Shown: positions 37,709 to 46,868 of the stretch, one piece after another
Layout: the number at the start of each line of letters is the position of its first letter
How positions within the stretch are numbered: position 1 is the first letter of the stretch
From: Lysobacteraceae bacterium NML95-0200
Lineage (GTDB): Bacteria; Pseudomonadota; Gammaproteobacteria; Xanthomonadales; Xanthomonadaceae
NCBI GenBank assembly: GCA_002798255.1
Contig: NWQQ01000018.1
Span: 26,533-90,532, forward strand
Length of the DNA stretch: 64,000 bases
Reading direction: 5' to 3'
The notes under the pieces: model-generated
What the model saw: the letters and a program-made list of their open reading frames with translations, nothing else
Databases searched by the model: none
What the model was told of the DNA's origin: nothing
Position numbers and translations under genes: made by a program

Positions 37709-39046
37709 ATGAATACTTCGCATGTCCACGACCGGCAAACCCGCCTGACCATCCTGCGGCTGCTCTCCAGCATGGGCAGCAGCAAGGAAATCAACCAGTA
37801 TCTGAAGCGCTATTCCGAGCTGGAGGCCGCCCGCTTTGCGGTGGTGAAAGTCGGCGGCGCGGTGCTGCGCGATGACCTGGAGGCGCTGACTTCATCGCTG
37901 GCGTTTTTGCAGGATGTGGGGCTGACGCCCATCGTCATCCACGGCGCCGGGCCGCAGCTGGATGCGGCCATTGCTGCGGCCGGTATCGAAAAACAAACCG
38001 TCGATGGCCTGCGGGTGACCCGCGCCGATACGCTCGCCATCGTCCGCCAAGTGATGCAGGCGCAGAATTTGCGGCTGGTGGAAGCCTTGCAGGCGCAGGA
38101 TACCCGGGCGACTTCAATCGTTTGCGGGGTGTTCGAGGCGAGGCTCAAAAACCCGGAAATTTATGGCCTGGTCGGCGATGTGGTGAAGGTGGACTTGGCG
38201 CCACTGCGCGCCAGCCTCAAGGCCGGCTCCATCCCGGTGATTGCCAGCCTTGGCGAAACCGGCGAGGGGCAAATCGTCAATATCAATGCCGATTTTGCCG
38301 CCAATGCGCTGGTGCGCGAAGTGCAGCCGGACAAAATCGTGTTCCTGACCGGCACCGGCGGGCTGCTCGATGCGGCAGGGCAGGTGATTGATTCCATCAA
38401 TCTTTCCAGTGATTTCGAGTCTTTGATGCAGGCCGATTGGGTCAATGGCGGAATGCGCGTCAAGATTGAGCAAATCAAGACACTGCTCGATAGCGTGCCG
38501 CTGTCTTCCTCGGTGTCGATTACCCGGCCTGCGGAACTTGCCAAGGAGCTGTTCACCCATAAAGGCTCGGGCACCCTGGTGCGGCGCGGCGAGCGCGTTT
38601 TGTGCGCCGACAATTGGCAGGCGTTTGACCTGCCGCGTTTGCGCGGGCTGCTGGAGTCGGCCTTCGGGCGCACACTGGTTGGCGATTATTTCGAGCGCAC
38701 CGCGCTTGAGCGCGCCTGGGTCAGTGAAAACTACCGTGCGGCGGTGATTCTGGCCAAAACCGAAGAAGGCATTTATCTGGACAAATTTGCCGTGCTCGAT
38801 GAGGCGCAGGGCGAAGGGCTGGGGCGGGCGCTATGGGAGCAAATGCGCGCGCAAACGCCTTCGCTGTACTGGCGCTCGCGCAGGCAAAACCCGGTCAATG
38901 GCTTTTATTTCGACGAGGCCGATGGCAGCAGCAAGCAGGGCGAATGGACGGTGTTCTGGTATGGCCTGGAGGATTTTGCGCATATCCAGCGCTGCGTCAT
39001 GGCCAGCGTCCGGCGTCCGGTTACTTTGAGTGAGCAGCAGACATGA
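37709..39046 (+). CDS. argB: Bifunctional N-acetylglutamate kinase / N-acetylglutamate synthase
   Basis: 445 residues. The amino-acid kinase domain (about 1-290) has [55 protein letters not shown] and [12 protein letters not shown]-terminal acetyltransferase domain of the vertebrate NAGS type follows (about 300-445) with [20 protein letters not shown] and [13 protein letters not shown]. Fused kinase/synthase proteins of this kind are typical of Xanthomonadales and resemble vertebrate NAGS. It catalyses the first two steps of arginine synthesis and is probably feedback-inhibited by arginine. Confidence 0.95.
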   Translation: MNTSHVHDRQTRLTILRLLSSMGSSKEINQYLKRYSELEAARFAVVKVGGAVLRDDLEALTSSLAFLQDVGLTPIVIHGAGPQLDAAIAAAGIEKQTVDGLRVTRADTLAIVRQVMQAQNLRLVEALQAQDTRATSIVCGVFEARLKNPEIYGLVGDVVKVDLAPLRASLKAGSIPVIASLGETGEGQIVNINADFAANALVREVQPDKIVFLTGTGGLLDAAGQVIDSINLSSDFESLMQADWVNGGMRVKIEQIKTLLDSVPLSSSVSITRPAELAKELFTHKGSGTLVRRGERVLCADNWQAFDLPRLRGLLESAFGRTLVGDYFERTALERAWVSENYRAAVILAKTEEGIYLDKFAVLDEAQGEGLGRALWEQMRAQTPSLYWRSRRQNPVNGFYFDEADGSSKQGEWTVFWYGLEDFAHIQRCVMASVRRPVTLSEQQT

Positions 39047-39528
39047 ATAACCGGCAGCGCAGCCGCCGGGAAGCGGCTTTGCCCAAGTCCGAAGACATCG
39101 CGCCGCGCAATGTCAGCCGCATCACGCAAGGCGTGTTCTTGTTGGCGTGCCTGGCCTTCATGCTGCTTTGGGCGCATGCGATGCCCAAGGGCGTTGAATG
39201 GGTGAAGGCCGCCACGGACACCTGCACCGGCATCATGCGCTTTCGCATCCTGCTCTCGCCGCTGTTGGTTTTTCCGCTGGTCATGCTGTTTTTCTCAGCG
39301 CTCGATGGCCTGCGTTGTCTGCAATACCGGCAATGGCCGTGGCCGGGCATGTGGCTGTGGAAAGACACGCCCATCCGCAGCGCCCGTTATGCCCTGTGGC
39401 GTGGCCGCCTGTTGCTGATATTGGCCGTACCAGTGTTGCTGGCGCTTACTAGCTATATGACTTGGTTGCTGCTGTTTGGTGAATTGCTAAGCCCGGACGT
39501 GCATGCCCAATGTGCGTCTTTGCCGTAA
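39043..39528 (+). CDS. Unknown three-helix membrane protein inside the arginine operon
   Basis: 161 residues. A basic N-terminus ([12 protein letters not shown]) precedes three hydrophobic helices at about 27-45, 67-88 and 121-146. Two Trp-rich loops are visible ([10 protein letters not shown] near 97-106). It overlaps the argB/A stop by 4 bases (ATGA) and is followed within 20 bases by argC, so it is almost certainly translated from the arg mRNA. I do not recognise a family. No transporter motif is visible, and three helices are few for one. It may simply ride along. Confidence 0.75.
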   Translation: MNNRQRSRREAALPKSEDIAPRNVSRITQGVFLLACLAFMLLWAHAMPKGVEWVKAATDTCTGIMRFRILLSPLLVFPLVMLFFSALDGLRCLQYRQWPWPGMWLWKDTPIRSARYALWRGRLLLILAVPVLLALTSYMTWLLLFGELLSPDVHAQCASLP

Positions 39529-39547
39529 TGAAAATATGAGGAAAATC

Positions 39548-40516
39548 ATGAAAAGAAAAACCCTGGGCATCATTGGCGCACGCGGCCATACCGGTGCGGA
39601 ATTGATTCGCCTGCTGGCCGCGCATCCGCATTTCGAGCTGGCCTTTGTTTCCTCGCGCGAGCTGGCCGGGCAGCCGCTGGCCGCGCACAACCCGGCGTAT
39701 CAGGGCGCGCTGTGCTATGAAAATCTTGATGCCGCAGCGCTGACCCGGCGTGCGGCCGATGCCATCGTGCTCGCCTTGCCCAATGGCAAAAGCGCCGATT
39801 ATGTGGCGGCGATTGAGGCAAGCCGGCCGGAGACGGTGATTGTCGATTTGTCCGCCGATTACCGCTTCGATGCCGCCTGGTATTACGGCCTGCCGGAGCT
39901 GACCCGGCCGCATTACGCCGGGCAACGCCGCATCAGCAACCCTGGCTGCTATGCCACGGCGATGCAGCTTGCCATCGCGCCGTTCAAGGCGGATTTGGCC
40001 GCACCGGTGCAATGCTTTGGCGTGTCCGGCTATTCCGGCGCGGGCACTACGCCCAGCGACAAGAACAATGTCGAGCTTCTGCGTGAGAATCTGATGCCCT
40101 ATGCCTTGACCGGGCATTTGCATGAGCGCGAAGTCAGCCGCCATACCGCCGCGGTGGAGTTCATGCCGCATGTGGCGCCGCATTTTCGCGGCCTTTCCAT
40201 CACCGCCAACCTGCATCTGAAACACGCCATCACGGCAGAGCAGGCCTTGCAGCGCACCCGCGAGTTTTACGCCGCCGAGCCGCTGCTTGCCGTCGCTGTG
40301 GATGCGCCTTGGGTGAGCCGTATCGCAGGCAGGCATCACGTCATGCTCGGCGGCTTTGCCGTGGATGGCAGCGGCAAGCGACTGGTGCTGGTCAGCGTGC
40401 TGGACAATCTTTTGAAAGGCGCCGCCACCCAGGCCATGCAGAACTTGAATCTCGCCTTCGGCTTTGACGAGCTGGCCGGGATTTTTCCTTCCATTTCAAG
40501 CGAGCACCACCCATGA
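39548..40516 (+). CDS. argC: N-acetyl-gamma-glutamyl-phosphate reductase
   Basis: 322 residues. It reduces N-acetylglutamyl phosphate to the semialdehyde with NADPH. The nucleotide motif [20 protein letters not shown] is at the N-terminus. The catalytic Cys is in [15 protein letters not shown], and [15 protein letters not shown] follows. The ATG at 39548 has GAGG about 6 bases upstream; an in-frame ATG at 39536 is possible. The stop overlaps argH by 4 bases. Confidence 0.96.
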   Translation: MKRKTLGIIGARGHTGAELIRLLAAHPHFELAFVSSRELAGQPLAAHNPAYQGALCYENLDAAALTRRAADAIVLALPNGKSADYVAAIEASRPETVIVDLSADYRFDAAWYYGLPELTRPHYAGQRRISNPGCYATAMQLAIAPFKADLAAPVQCFGVSGYSGAGTTPSDKNNVELLRENLMPYALTGHLHEREVSRHTAAVEFMPHVAPHFRGLSITANLHLKHAITAEQALQRTREFYAAEPLLAVAVDAPWVSRIAGRHHVMLGGFAVDGSGKRLVLVSVLDNLLKGAATQAMQNLNLAFGFDELAGIFPSISSEHHP

Positions 40517-41796
40517 GCACTCTGCTGTGGCAAAAACAGGGCATCGCCATTGATGCCGACATCCAGCGTTTTCTGGCCGGCGATGATGTCATCCTCGACC
40601 GCGAATTCATGCTGTTCGACATCCAGGCCAGTGGCGTCCATGCCGAAGGCTTGCAGCGCATCGGCATTTTGACGACGGCAGAACTTGCCGCCCTGCAAGA
40701 TGAGCTGGCGACCTTGGCCGAGGACTTCAAACGCGGCGATTTTGTACTGGATGCGCGATTTGAGGACATGCACTCGGCCATCGAGGCGCGCCTGACCGAG
40801 CGCCTGGGCGATACCGGCAAAAAAATCCATACCGGCCGCAGCCGCAATGACCAGGTGCTGGTCGCCACCCGGCTGTGGCTGAAGGCACAGCTTGAAAAAC
40901 TGGCTGCCTGCTGCCATGACATCGCCGGGATTGCGCTGGCGCGCGCCGAGGCCGAAGCGCAGCTGCCGATGCCGGGCTATACCCACTTGCAACGCGCCGT
41001 GGTGTCCTCGACCGGCATGTGGTGGGCGGGCTGGGCGGAAGCTTTTATCGACAACCGCGAACGCAGCCGGGCAACGCTGGCGCTGATTGACAGCAATCCG
41101 CTGGGCACGGCAGCCGGTTACGGCGTCAACCTGCCGCTGGCGCGCGCCTACACCACCCAGGCGCTGGGCTTTGCCCGGATGCAGGTTTCGCCCTTGTATG
41201 CCCAGCTTTCGCGCGGCAAATACGAGTTGGCTGCGCTGGAAGCCCTCGGCAGCGCGATGCTCGACCTGCGCCGCATGGCCTGGGATTTGAGCCTGTTTAC
41301 CAGCAGCGAATTCGGTTTTGTCCGCCTGCCTGCGCAATACACCACCGGCAGTTCCATCATGCCCAACAAGCGCAACCCGGACGTGATTGAACTCATGCGC
41401 GCCAGCTATGCCAGCGTGGCGGCGGCCAAGACCGAAATCGAGCAATTGCTGTCGCTGCCCTCGGGTTATCACCGCGACCTGCAACCGGGCAAGGGCGCCC
41501 TGGTGCAAGGCTTTGCCCGCGGCATGGCCGCGCTCGCCCTGTTGCCAGCACTGATGCAGGCGCTGCGATGGCGGGAAGAATCCCTGCAAAACGCATTGGA
41601 GCCTTCAATGTACGCCACCGACCTTGCGGTGACACTCGCCTGCCAGGGCATGCCATTCCGCGATGCCTACCGCGAAGCGGCCAAACCCGAACGCTGGGCC
41701 CAAGGCGACCCGGAACAGAGTCTTGCCGAGCGCGTCTCTCCCGGCAGCGCCGGCGATATGCAACTGGCGCTATTACAGCAGCGCTGGCAGAGGTAA
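40513..41796 (+). CDS. argH: Argininosuccinate lyase
   Basis: 427 residues. It splits argininosuccinate to arginine and fumarate. It has [36 protein letters not shown] and the fumarase-superfamily signature [12 protein letters not shown], with the catalytic Ser in the loop before it. It is the last gene of the operon. In Xanthomonas I recall proB-proA continuing here; in this window the convergent phaR follows instead. Confidence 0.95.
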   Translation: MSTLLWQKQGIAIDADIQRFLAGDDVILDREFMLFDIQASGVHAEGLQRIGILTTAELAALQDELATLAEDFKRGDFVLDARFEDMHSAIEARLTERLGDTGKKIHTGRSRNDQVLVATRLWLKAQLEKLAACCHDIAGIALARAEAEAQLPMPGYTHLQRAVVSSTGMWWAGWAEAFIDNRERSRATLALIDSNPLGTAAGYGVNLPLARAYTTQALGFARMQVSPLYAQLSRGKYELAALEALGSAMLDLRRMAWDLSLFTSSEFGFVRLPAQYTTGSSIMPNKRNPDVIELMRASYASVAAAKTEIEQLLSLPSGYHRDLQPGKGALVQGFARGMAALALLPALMQALRWREESLQNALEPSMYATDLAVTLACQGMPFRDAYREAAKPERWAQGDPEQSLAERVSPGSAGDMQLALLQQRWQR

Positions 41797-41833
41797 TGAA
41801 ACCGGGGCAGAGTAATGCCGCCCGATGTTTGGA

Positions 41834-42328
41834 TTAGCGGCGAGAGCCGGGTTTTTTACCAGATGTTTCGGCCTTGGGGTCGGGGGCGGTCTGACCGGCC
41901 ATGAACTTCTGGAATTGGGTCCATATTTCCATGTTGCGTTCGGTCATCTGGTTCAGCATTGACCAGGGGGCTTGCCCCATCATGCTACCCAATTGCTGGC
42001 GAAACTGGTTTTGCTGCTCAAGAAACAGCTGCATCGATCGCTCCAGATAATTGCCCATAAAGCCTTGCAGTGAGTCGCCATAGAAGCGAATCAACTGACT
42101 TAGCAACTGGTTGGAAAGCAGCGGCTGGCCGCCTTGTTCCTGTTCACTGATGATTTGCAGCAAGACCTGGCGGGTCAGGTCTTCACCGCTTTTGGCATCA
42201 CGTACTTCAAATTCCTCACCATCCATGATGAGCTGGCGTACGTCTTCCACGGTGATATAGCTGGAAATATCGGTGTCATACAGGCGGCGGTTGGGATATT
42301 TCTTGATGATGCGCATGGTGGACTGCAT
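41834..42328 (-). CDS. phaR: Polyhydroxyalkanoate synthesis repressor PhaR
   Basis: 164 residues from the first ATG (42328); an ATG at 42316 is equally possible. The N-terminal DNA/PHB-binding domain is unmistakable: RIIKKYPNRRLYDTDISSYI, then TVEDVRQLIMDGEEFEVRDA. The second domain contains LLSQLIRFYGDSLQGFMGNY, and the tail is basic (SGKKPGSRR). PhaR represses phasin and synthesis genes and binds PHA granules. phaE and phaC are about 2 kb away on the other strand. Repeats upstream may be its operator. Confidence 0.93.
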   Translation of the reverse strand: MQSTMRIIKKYPNRRLYDTDISSYITVEDVRQLIMDGEEFEVRDAKSGEDLTRQVLLQIISEQEQGGQPLLSNQLLSQLIRFYGDSLQGFMGNYLERSMQLFLEQQNQFRQQLGSMMGQAPWSMLNQMTERNMEIWTQFQKFMAGQTAPDPKAETSGKKPGSRR

Positions 42329-42359
42329 GAACAATGCTGAAGGTGGCTGCCAGCATGAC

Positions 42360-42380
42360 GCAGTGCATTGAGCAGTGCAA
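42360..42380. promoter_or_regulatory. Direct repeat upstream of phaR, candidate PhaR operator
   Basis: GCAGTGCA occurs twice (42360-42367 and 42372-42379), separated by TTGA. CAGTGCAA recurs upstream of phaE at 44232-44239, in the same orientation on the plus strand. PhaR operators known elsewhere are TGC/GCA-rich, so autoregulation plus control of phaEC is a reasonable guess. No binding evidence exists here. Confidence 0.35.
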
Positions 42381-42423
42381 CCATTCCTTGCCGGCTTTGC
42401 CGGCGCTGGATTGACGCTAGGGT

Positions 42424-43506
42424 TTAGAAAAGTCCAAGCTGTTGAAGTACATTGTCTTTTTCAGTTAACCCGGCAAGGCCAACTCCAGCGAGTCGATACC
42501 GGGTATCGGCAGGCAAGTCCACGCGCTGGCGCAGTGCCTTGGCGATTTCGGCAAGTTCGGCCGCATCGCGCGGCATGGGACTGCGGGTGATGGAGCGGGT
42601 CAGTACACGAAAGTCGGCGGTTTTGAGTTTCAGTACCACAGTGCGTGCCACGCGGCCGGGATGTTTTTGCGCCTCGCGCAGCCAAGCGTCCCAGGTTTTT
42701 TGTGCAAGCCGCTGGATTTCAGCATCCAGCGCCATCAGCGGCAGGTCTTGGGCAAAGGTGTCTTCACTGCTGATTTGGCTTGCGATGCGCCAGGGTTTCA
42801 CCGGGCTTTCGTCAATGCCATGTGCCAGCTCATGCAGGCGTCGCCCCCAGCGCCCCAGGACTTGTTCGATGGCTTCAACGGGCAGTTTGCGCACATCGGC
42901 GCAGTTGCCAAGCCCCAGCGATTGCAGCCGTGCAGCGGTGACACGCCCCACGCCCGGCAGGCGTGTGAGCGGCAGGCTGGCAAGAAAGGCATCGACCTGA
43001 TGGGGTTTGAGCACGAACTGGCCATCGGGTTTGTTCCAGTCGCTGGCGATTTTGGCAAGAAACTTGTTGGGCGCGATACCGGCAGAGGCGGTCAGCCCGG
43101 TTTCATCGCGGATGGCAGCACGAATCTGTGTAGCAATGGCGGTGGCGCTGCCGAGATTCTGCTTGGGATAGGTGACATCTAGATAGGCCTCATCCAGCGA
43201 TAGCGGCTCAATCAAATCGGTATGGCGGGCGAAGATTTCACGGATTTGCCTCGATACGGCTTTGTAGCGAGGAAAGTCCGGCGGCACGAATACCGCATCC
43301 GGGCATAGCCGTTCTGCGCGCAGTGCCGGCATCGCCGAGCGCACGCCAAAGCGCCTGGCTTCGTAACTGGCCGCACACACCACCGAGCGCGCGCCGCGCC
43401 GGGCCACCACCACCGGTCGCCCGGCAAGCGCGGGGTTATCGCGCTGCTCCACCGAGGCATAGAACGCATCCATGTCAACGTGAATGATTTTGCGGGGCGT
43501 GGGCAT
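42424..43506 (-). CDS. dinB: DNA polymerase IV, DinB
   Basis: 360 residues, Y-family translesion polymerase. HVDMDAFYASVEQRDNP is at the N-terminus and LSLDEAYLDVT is the second catalytic motif. AGIAPNKFLAKIASDWNKP and the helix-hairpin-helix RLPGVGRVTAARLQSLGL follow, then the little-finger domain. There is no obvious beta-clamp motif beyond a C-terminal LQQLGLF, which fits QLxLF-type clamp binding. No LexA box of the type seen at lexA is visible upstream. Confidence 0.96.
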   Translation of the reverse strand: MPTPRKIIHVDMDAFYASVEQRDNPALAGRPVVVARRGARSVVCAASYEARRFGVRSAMPALRAERLCPDAVFVPPDFPRYKAVSRQIREIFARHTDLIEPLSLDEAYLDVTYPKQNLGSATAIATQIRAAIRDETGLTASAGIAPNKFLAKIASDWNKPDGQFVLKPHQVDAFLASLPLTRLPGVGRVTAARLQSLGLGNCADVRKLPVEAIEQVLGRWGRRLHELAHGIDESPVKPWRIASQISSEDTFAQDLPLMALDAEIQRLAQKTWDAWLREAQKHPGRVARTVVLKLKTADFRVLTRSITRSPMPRDAAELAEIAKALRQRVDLPADTRYRLAGVGLAGLTEKDNVLQQLGLF

Positions 43507-43577
43507 GCGGCCATTTTCGCCTATGCCGTGTTTACATGGCGGGGGTATGCTTGGCACACCCCCTCAAGAGCCAGACC

Positions 43578-44195
43578 ATGAAGCAACGTCATTTTTCCAT
43601 GCTGCGGGATTTCCATTTGGCTGACTGGTTCACGCTGGCCAATGCTTTTTGCGGCACGGGTGCGATATTCGCCGCGATGCGCTTTTTGCAAGAAGGCAAT
43701 GTGCGCGACTTGCTTTGGGGCATGGCGCTGGTGCCGCTGGCGTTTTTGTTTGATGCCCTTGATGGCCGCATCGCGCGTTGGCGCAAGGTCGCTTCCACGC
43801 TGGGGCGTGAGCTGGATTCGTTGGCCGATGTGATTTCCTTTGGCCTTGCCCCGGCCGCCCTGGCCTATGCCTGTGGCATGCAGGGCGGCTGGGACTGGGT
43901 CATCCTGAGTTACTTTGTCGGTTGCGGGGTCAGCCGCCTGGCACGCTACAACGTCACTGCCGAGCAGCTGGCCGGTGATGAGGGCAAGGTCAGATACTTC
44001 GAAGGCACGCCAATCCCGACCAGTTCGCTGCTGGTTCTGGTACTGGCGGTCGCGGCCTGGCAAGAGGCAATCGGCAGCGATTTGTGGCTGGGCAGTGTGA
44101 AAATCGGCCCCTGGCAATTGCATCCGCTGGTGTTGATGTTTGCACTTTCTGGCTCATTGATGATTAGCAAAACCCTGCGCATCCCCAAGCCATGA
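43578..44195 (+). CDS. pssA: CDP-diacylglycerol-serine O-phosphatidyltransferase
   Basis: 205 residues, integral membrane enzyme making phosphatidylserine. The CDP-alcohol phosphotransferase motif D-G-x2-A-R-x8-G-x3-D-x3-D is intact from DGRIARW to LDSLADVIS. Several hydrophobic helices follow. GTPIPTSSLLVLVL fits bacterial PssA of the multi-helix type, not the E. coli soluble type. The ATG at 43578 is used. It is divergent from dinB with 71 bases between the starts. Confidence 0.85.
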   Translation: MKQRHFSMLRDFHLADWFTLANAFCGTGAIFAAMRFLQEGNVRDLLWGMALVPLAFLFDALDGRIARWRKVASTLGRELDSLADVISFGLAPAALAYACGMQGGWDWVILSYFVGCGVSRLARYNVTAEQLAGDEGKVRYFEGTPIPTSSLLVLVLAVAAWQEAIGSDLWLGSVKIGPWQLHPLVLMFALSGSLMISKTLRIPKP

Positions 44196-44253
44196 AGACG
44201 ATGCAAGCCGGTCACAAGGGCGTGTTAGCATCAGTGCAAAACGGGAGATAACC

Positions 44254-45471
44254 ATGGCATATCAAGGCAACTGGCCGGGCGATTTTGAATCACTGGCACG
44301 TCAATATTGGGCAGGCTGGAGTGAAATGATGCGGCAGGCGGCCGGCGGTCAGGCAGGCTCTGCCGCGCCGCAAGGGTTTTCCATGCTGGGATTTTCATCC
44401 CCTGCATTCGGTGCGATGCCGCAGATGGGGATGCCCTCGCCAATGAGCTGGCAACAGATGCTGGCGCAGTGGAGCCAGATGGCGATGTCGATGGCACAAC
44501 CACAGCCGCAGATGCCCGGACTTGACGCCGCGTTGAATGACGCCCTGGGGCGCTTTCAGGCGCAGGCCGGTGACTGGTATGGGCGCATGCAGCAGCTGGC
44601 AGCCCAGCTTGCCGGGCAAAGCATCAGCGCAGCAGAAATCGCCTCGAAATGGAAGGCAATGCTCGAAGACAGTGGCGAGGGCGCCTGGCTGGAAATGTTC
44701 CGCGCCATGCAGTCGCCCAAGGCGCATGGCTTTGAGCAGTGGTACAGTGCGGTACAGCCCCTGCTGTCAGGCCTGAATGAGGAGACCAGGAGCTGGCTGG
44801 GACTGCCGACCATGGGGCTGGCGCGCGAGCATCAGGAGCGGCTGCAAAAGCTGGCCAGGGCGCATCTGGATTATCAGGACAAAGTCGCTGCCTATAACGC
44901 GACCTTGATGCAGTCGGCGCAAAAGGCGTATGAAAATTTCGAGAAAAAACTCACCGAGCACGAAGCGCCGGGGGCTGAAATCACCAGCGCCCGGGCGCTG
45001 TTTGATGTCTGGATTGATGCGGCCGAAGACGCTTTTGCGCAGATGGCCTTGTCCCGTGACTATCGCGAAGTTTATGGGCAAATGGTGAATGCGCAGATGC
45101 AACTGCGTCAGGACATGCAAAAAGAAGTGGAAAATGCCACTGCCCTGCTTGGCATTCCCACCCGCACCGAAATCGAGGCGGCACATCGCAAGATTGCCGA
45201 GCTTGAGCGCGTGGTGCGCCGCCTGACACGCGGCGAGACCGCACAGGCCAGCCCGGCAGAGGTTGCGCCCAAACGCGCGGCGGCGAAAAAAGCCCCGGCG
45301 CGCGCAAGCCAGGCAACGGCCAAGGTGCCTGCCCGCAAGACGGCCAGCAAGCCTGCCAAAAAAGCCAGTGCGCGACGCGGACTTCCGGCGATTGCGCCGC
45401 CCAAAACCGCTGCAGCGGCGGCCAAAACAGCCAGAAAAACCACGAAAAAAACCGTGAAGCGGAGCCGTTGA
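44254..45471 (+). CDS. phaE: Class III PHA synthase subunit PhaE with a basic Ala/Lys-rich tail
   Basis: 405 residues. The N-terminal part (GNWPGDFESLARQYWAGW) and the central helices, including LGLPTMGLAREHQERLQKLA and IPTRTEIEAAHRKIAELERV, are those of PhaE, the non-catalytic partner of PhaC in class III synthases. After about residue 335 comes a tail of some 70 residues built of Ala, Lys, Pro, Arg and Thr (for example KKAPARASQA and PAKKASARR). It resembles histone H1-like phasins such as PhaF and could bind DNA or RNA. phaC begins immediately after the stop. GGGAG lies upstream of the ATG. Confidence 0.9.
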   Translation: MAYQGNWPGDFESLARQYWAGWSEMMRQAAGGQAGSAAPQGFSMLGFSSPAFGAMPQMGMPSPMSWQQMLAQWSQMAMSMAQPQPQMPGLDAALNDALGRFQAQAGDWYGRMQQLAAQLAGQSISAAEIASKWKAMLEDSGEGAWLEMFRAMQSPKAHGFEQWYSAVQPLLSGLNEETRSWLGLPTMGLAREHQERLQKLARAHLDYQDKVAAYNATLMQSAQKAYENFEKKLTEHEAPGAEITSARALFDVWIDAAEDAFAQMALSRDYREVYGQMVNAQMQLRQDMQKEVENATALLGIPTRTEIEAAHRKIAELERVVRRLTRGETAQASPAEVAPKRAAAKKAPARASQATAKVPARKTASKPAKKASARRGLPAIAPPKTAAAAAKTARKTTKKTVKRSR

Positions 45472-45472
45472 C

Positions 45473-46537
45473 ATGACCAGCCCCTTGAAACTCTCGCCCG
45501 AAGAACTCGCCAACGAGGCCATCAAGATGCAGTCCAAGCTCATCAGCGGCCTGGAAACGCTGCGCGAAGTCGGCAACTTCGATTATGGCGTCACCGAAAA
45601 ACAGGAAGTCTGGCGAGATGGCAAAACCGTGCTGTACCGCTTTGTGGGCGAGAAAAAGCCCACCGCGAAAGTGCCGTTGCTCATCAGCTATGCCCTGGTC
45701 AACCGCCCTTACATGATTGACCTGCAGGACAACCGCTCGCTGGTGAAAGGCTTGCTTGAGCGCGGCGAAGATATCTATGTGCTGGACTGGGGCTATCCCG
45801 ACCGCTCTGACCGTTATCTCGACCTGGAAGACTATGTGCAGCGCTTTATCGGCGGCGCGGTGGATTATCTGCGCAAGGCGCACCGGCAAGAGAGCGTGAA
45901 CCTGCTGGGCATCTGTCAGGGCGGCGTGCTCTCGCTGTGTTATGCCGCGCTCAACCCGGAAAAAGTCCGCAACCTCATCACCATGGTGACGCCGGTGGAT
46001 TTCCAGACGCCAGACAATATGCTCTCCAACTGGACACGCGGGCTGGATGTGGACTTGTTCGTCGATACGCTCGGCAATATCCCTGCGGACTTGATGAACT
46101 TCTCCTACCTGATGCTCAAGCCCTTCCGCCTCAACCTGCAAAAATACGTGGGCATGGTGGACATCCTCGATGATGCCAAGGCGATGGAAGACTTCCTGCG
46201 CATGGAAAAATGGATTTTCGACTCGCCCGACCAGGCCGGTGAAGCCTTCCGCCAGTTCATCAAACAGTTCTACCAGCAGAATGGCTTCATCAATGGCGGC
46301 GTACGGATTGGCGATGAAGAAGTGGATCTTGGCTTTGTCGATATGCCGGTGCTGAACATCTACGCCGAACAAGACCATCTGGTGCCGCCGGATGCCTCGC
46401 GCGCGCTGAAAAAGCTGGTGGGCAGCGAAGACTATACCGAGCTCAGCTTCCGTGGCGGGCATATCGGCATCTATGTTTCCAGCCGCGCGCAGAAGGAAGT
46501 GCCGGATACCATCCACAACTGGCTGCACAAGCGTTGA
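45473..46537 (+). CDS. phaC: Class III poly(3-hydroxyalkanoate) synthase subunit PhaC
   Basis: 354 residues, alpha/beta-hydrolase fold. The lipase-like box is GICQGG with catalytic Cys148. The Asp is in YAEQDHLVPPDAS and the His in RGGHIGIYVS. YVLDWGYPDRSDRYLDLEDY and the short length place it in class III, needing PhaE, rather than class I (about 590 residues). It polymerises hydroxyacyl-CoA into storage polyester. It starts 1 base after the phaE stop; phaA and phaB are not nearby. Confidence 0.96.
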   Translation: MTSPLKLSPEELANEAIKMQSKLISGLETLREVGNFDYGVTEKQEVWRDGKTVLYRFVGEKKPTAKVPLLISYALVNRPYMIDLQDNRSLVKGLLERGEDIYVLDWGYPDRSDRYLDLEDYVQRFIGGAVDYLRKAHRQESVNLLGICQGGVLSLCYAALNPEKVRNLITMVTPVDFQTPDNMLSNWTRGLDVDLFVDTLGNIPADLMNFSYLMLKPFRLNLQKYVGMVDILDDAKAMEDFLRMEKWIFDSPDQAGEAFRQFIKQFYQQNGFINGGVRIGDEEVDLGFVDMPVLNIYAEQDHLVPPDASRALKKLVGSEDYTELSFRGGHIGIYVSSRAQKEVPDTIHNWLHKR

Positions 46538-46544
46538 TTGCCGC

Positions 46545-46868
46545 ATGTGGCCGGAAGCTGCCTCCGATACGGCCATGCCGATGCGCATGGCTGCACTGTT
46601 CAAGGCGGTTGATGAAGCCCTGTTTCATCTCTGGGACCCGATAGGCGTGGCGGAAGTGGCCGCTGCCCATGAGGTGCGTGATGAATACTGCGGCTATGTC
46701 GCGGCTGTTGTGGCTGCCTTGCAGCAGGGCATGGATGCGCAGGCGCTGGCGGCATACCTGGACATGCTTGCGCGCGAGCAGATGGGCATTGAAGGCCGGG
46801 ATGTCGGCAAAAAAAGCCAGGTCACGGCCAATGCATTGCTTGACTGCTATCGCCATTGGCAAGCATGA
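46545..46868 (+). CDS. Small acidic protein of unknown function
   Basis: 107 residues. The block LFKAVDEALFHLWDPIGV followed by HEVRDEYCGYVAAVVAALQ recurs in small uncharacterised bacterial proteins (W-D-P-I-G-V then R-D-E-Y). It is soluble, mostly helical, with no catalytic pattern. The ATG at 46545 lies 7 bases after the phaC stop, so it probably belongs to the phaEC transcript. It overlaps the next gene by 4 bases. Upstream in-frame codons overlap phaC and are ignored. Confidence 0.65.
   Translation: MWPEAASDTAMPMRMAALFKAVDEALFHLWDPIGVAEVAAAHEVRDEYCGYVAAVVAALQQGMDAQALAAYLDMLAREQMGIEGRDVGKKSQVTANALLDCYRHWQA

Noticed and set aside
42507..43557. A LexA box upstream of dinB
   Set aside because: I looked for TTAG-N6-TACT in the dinB/pssA gap on both strands and found none.
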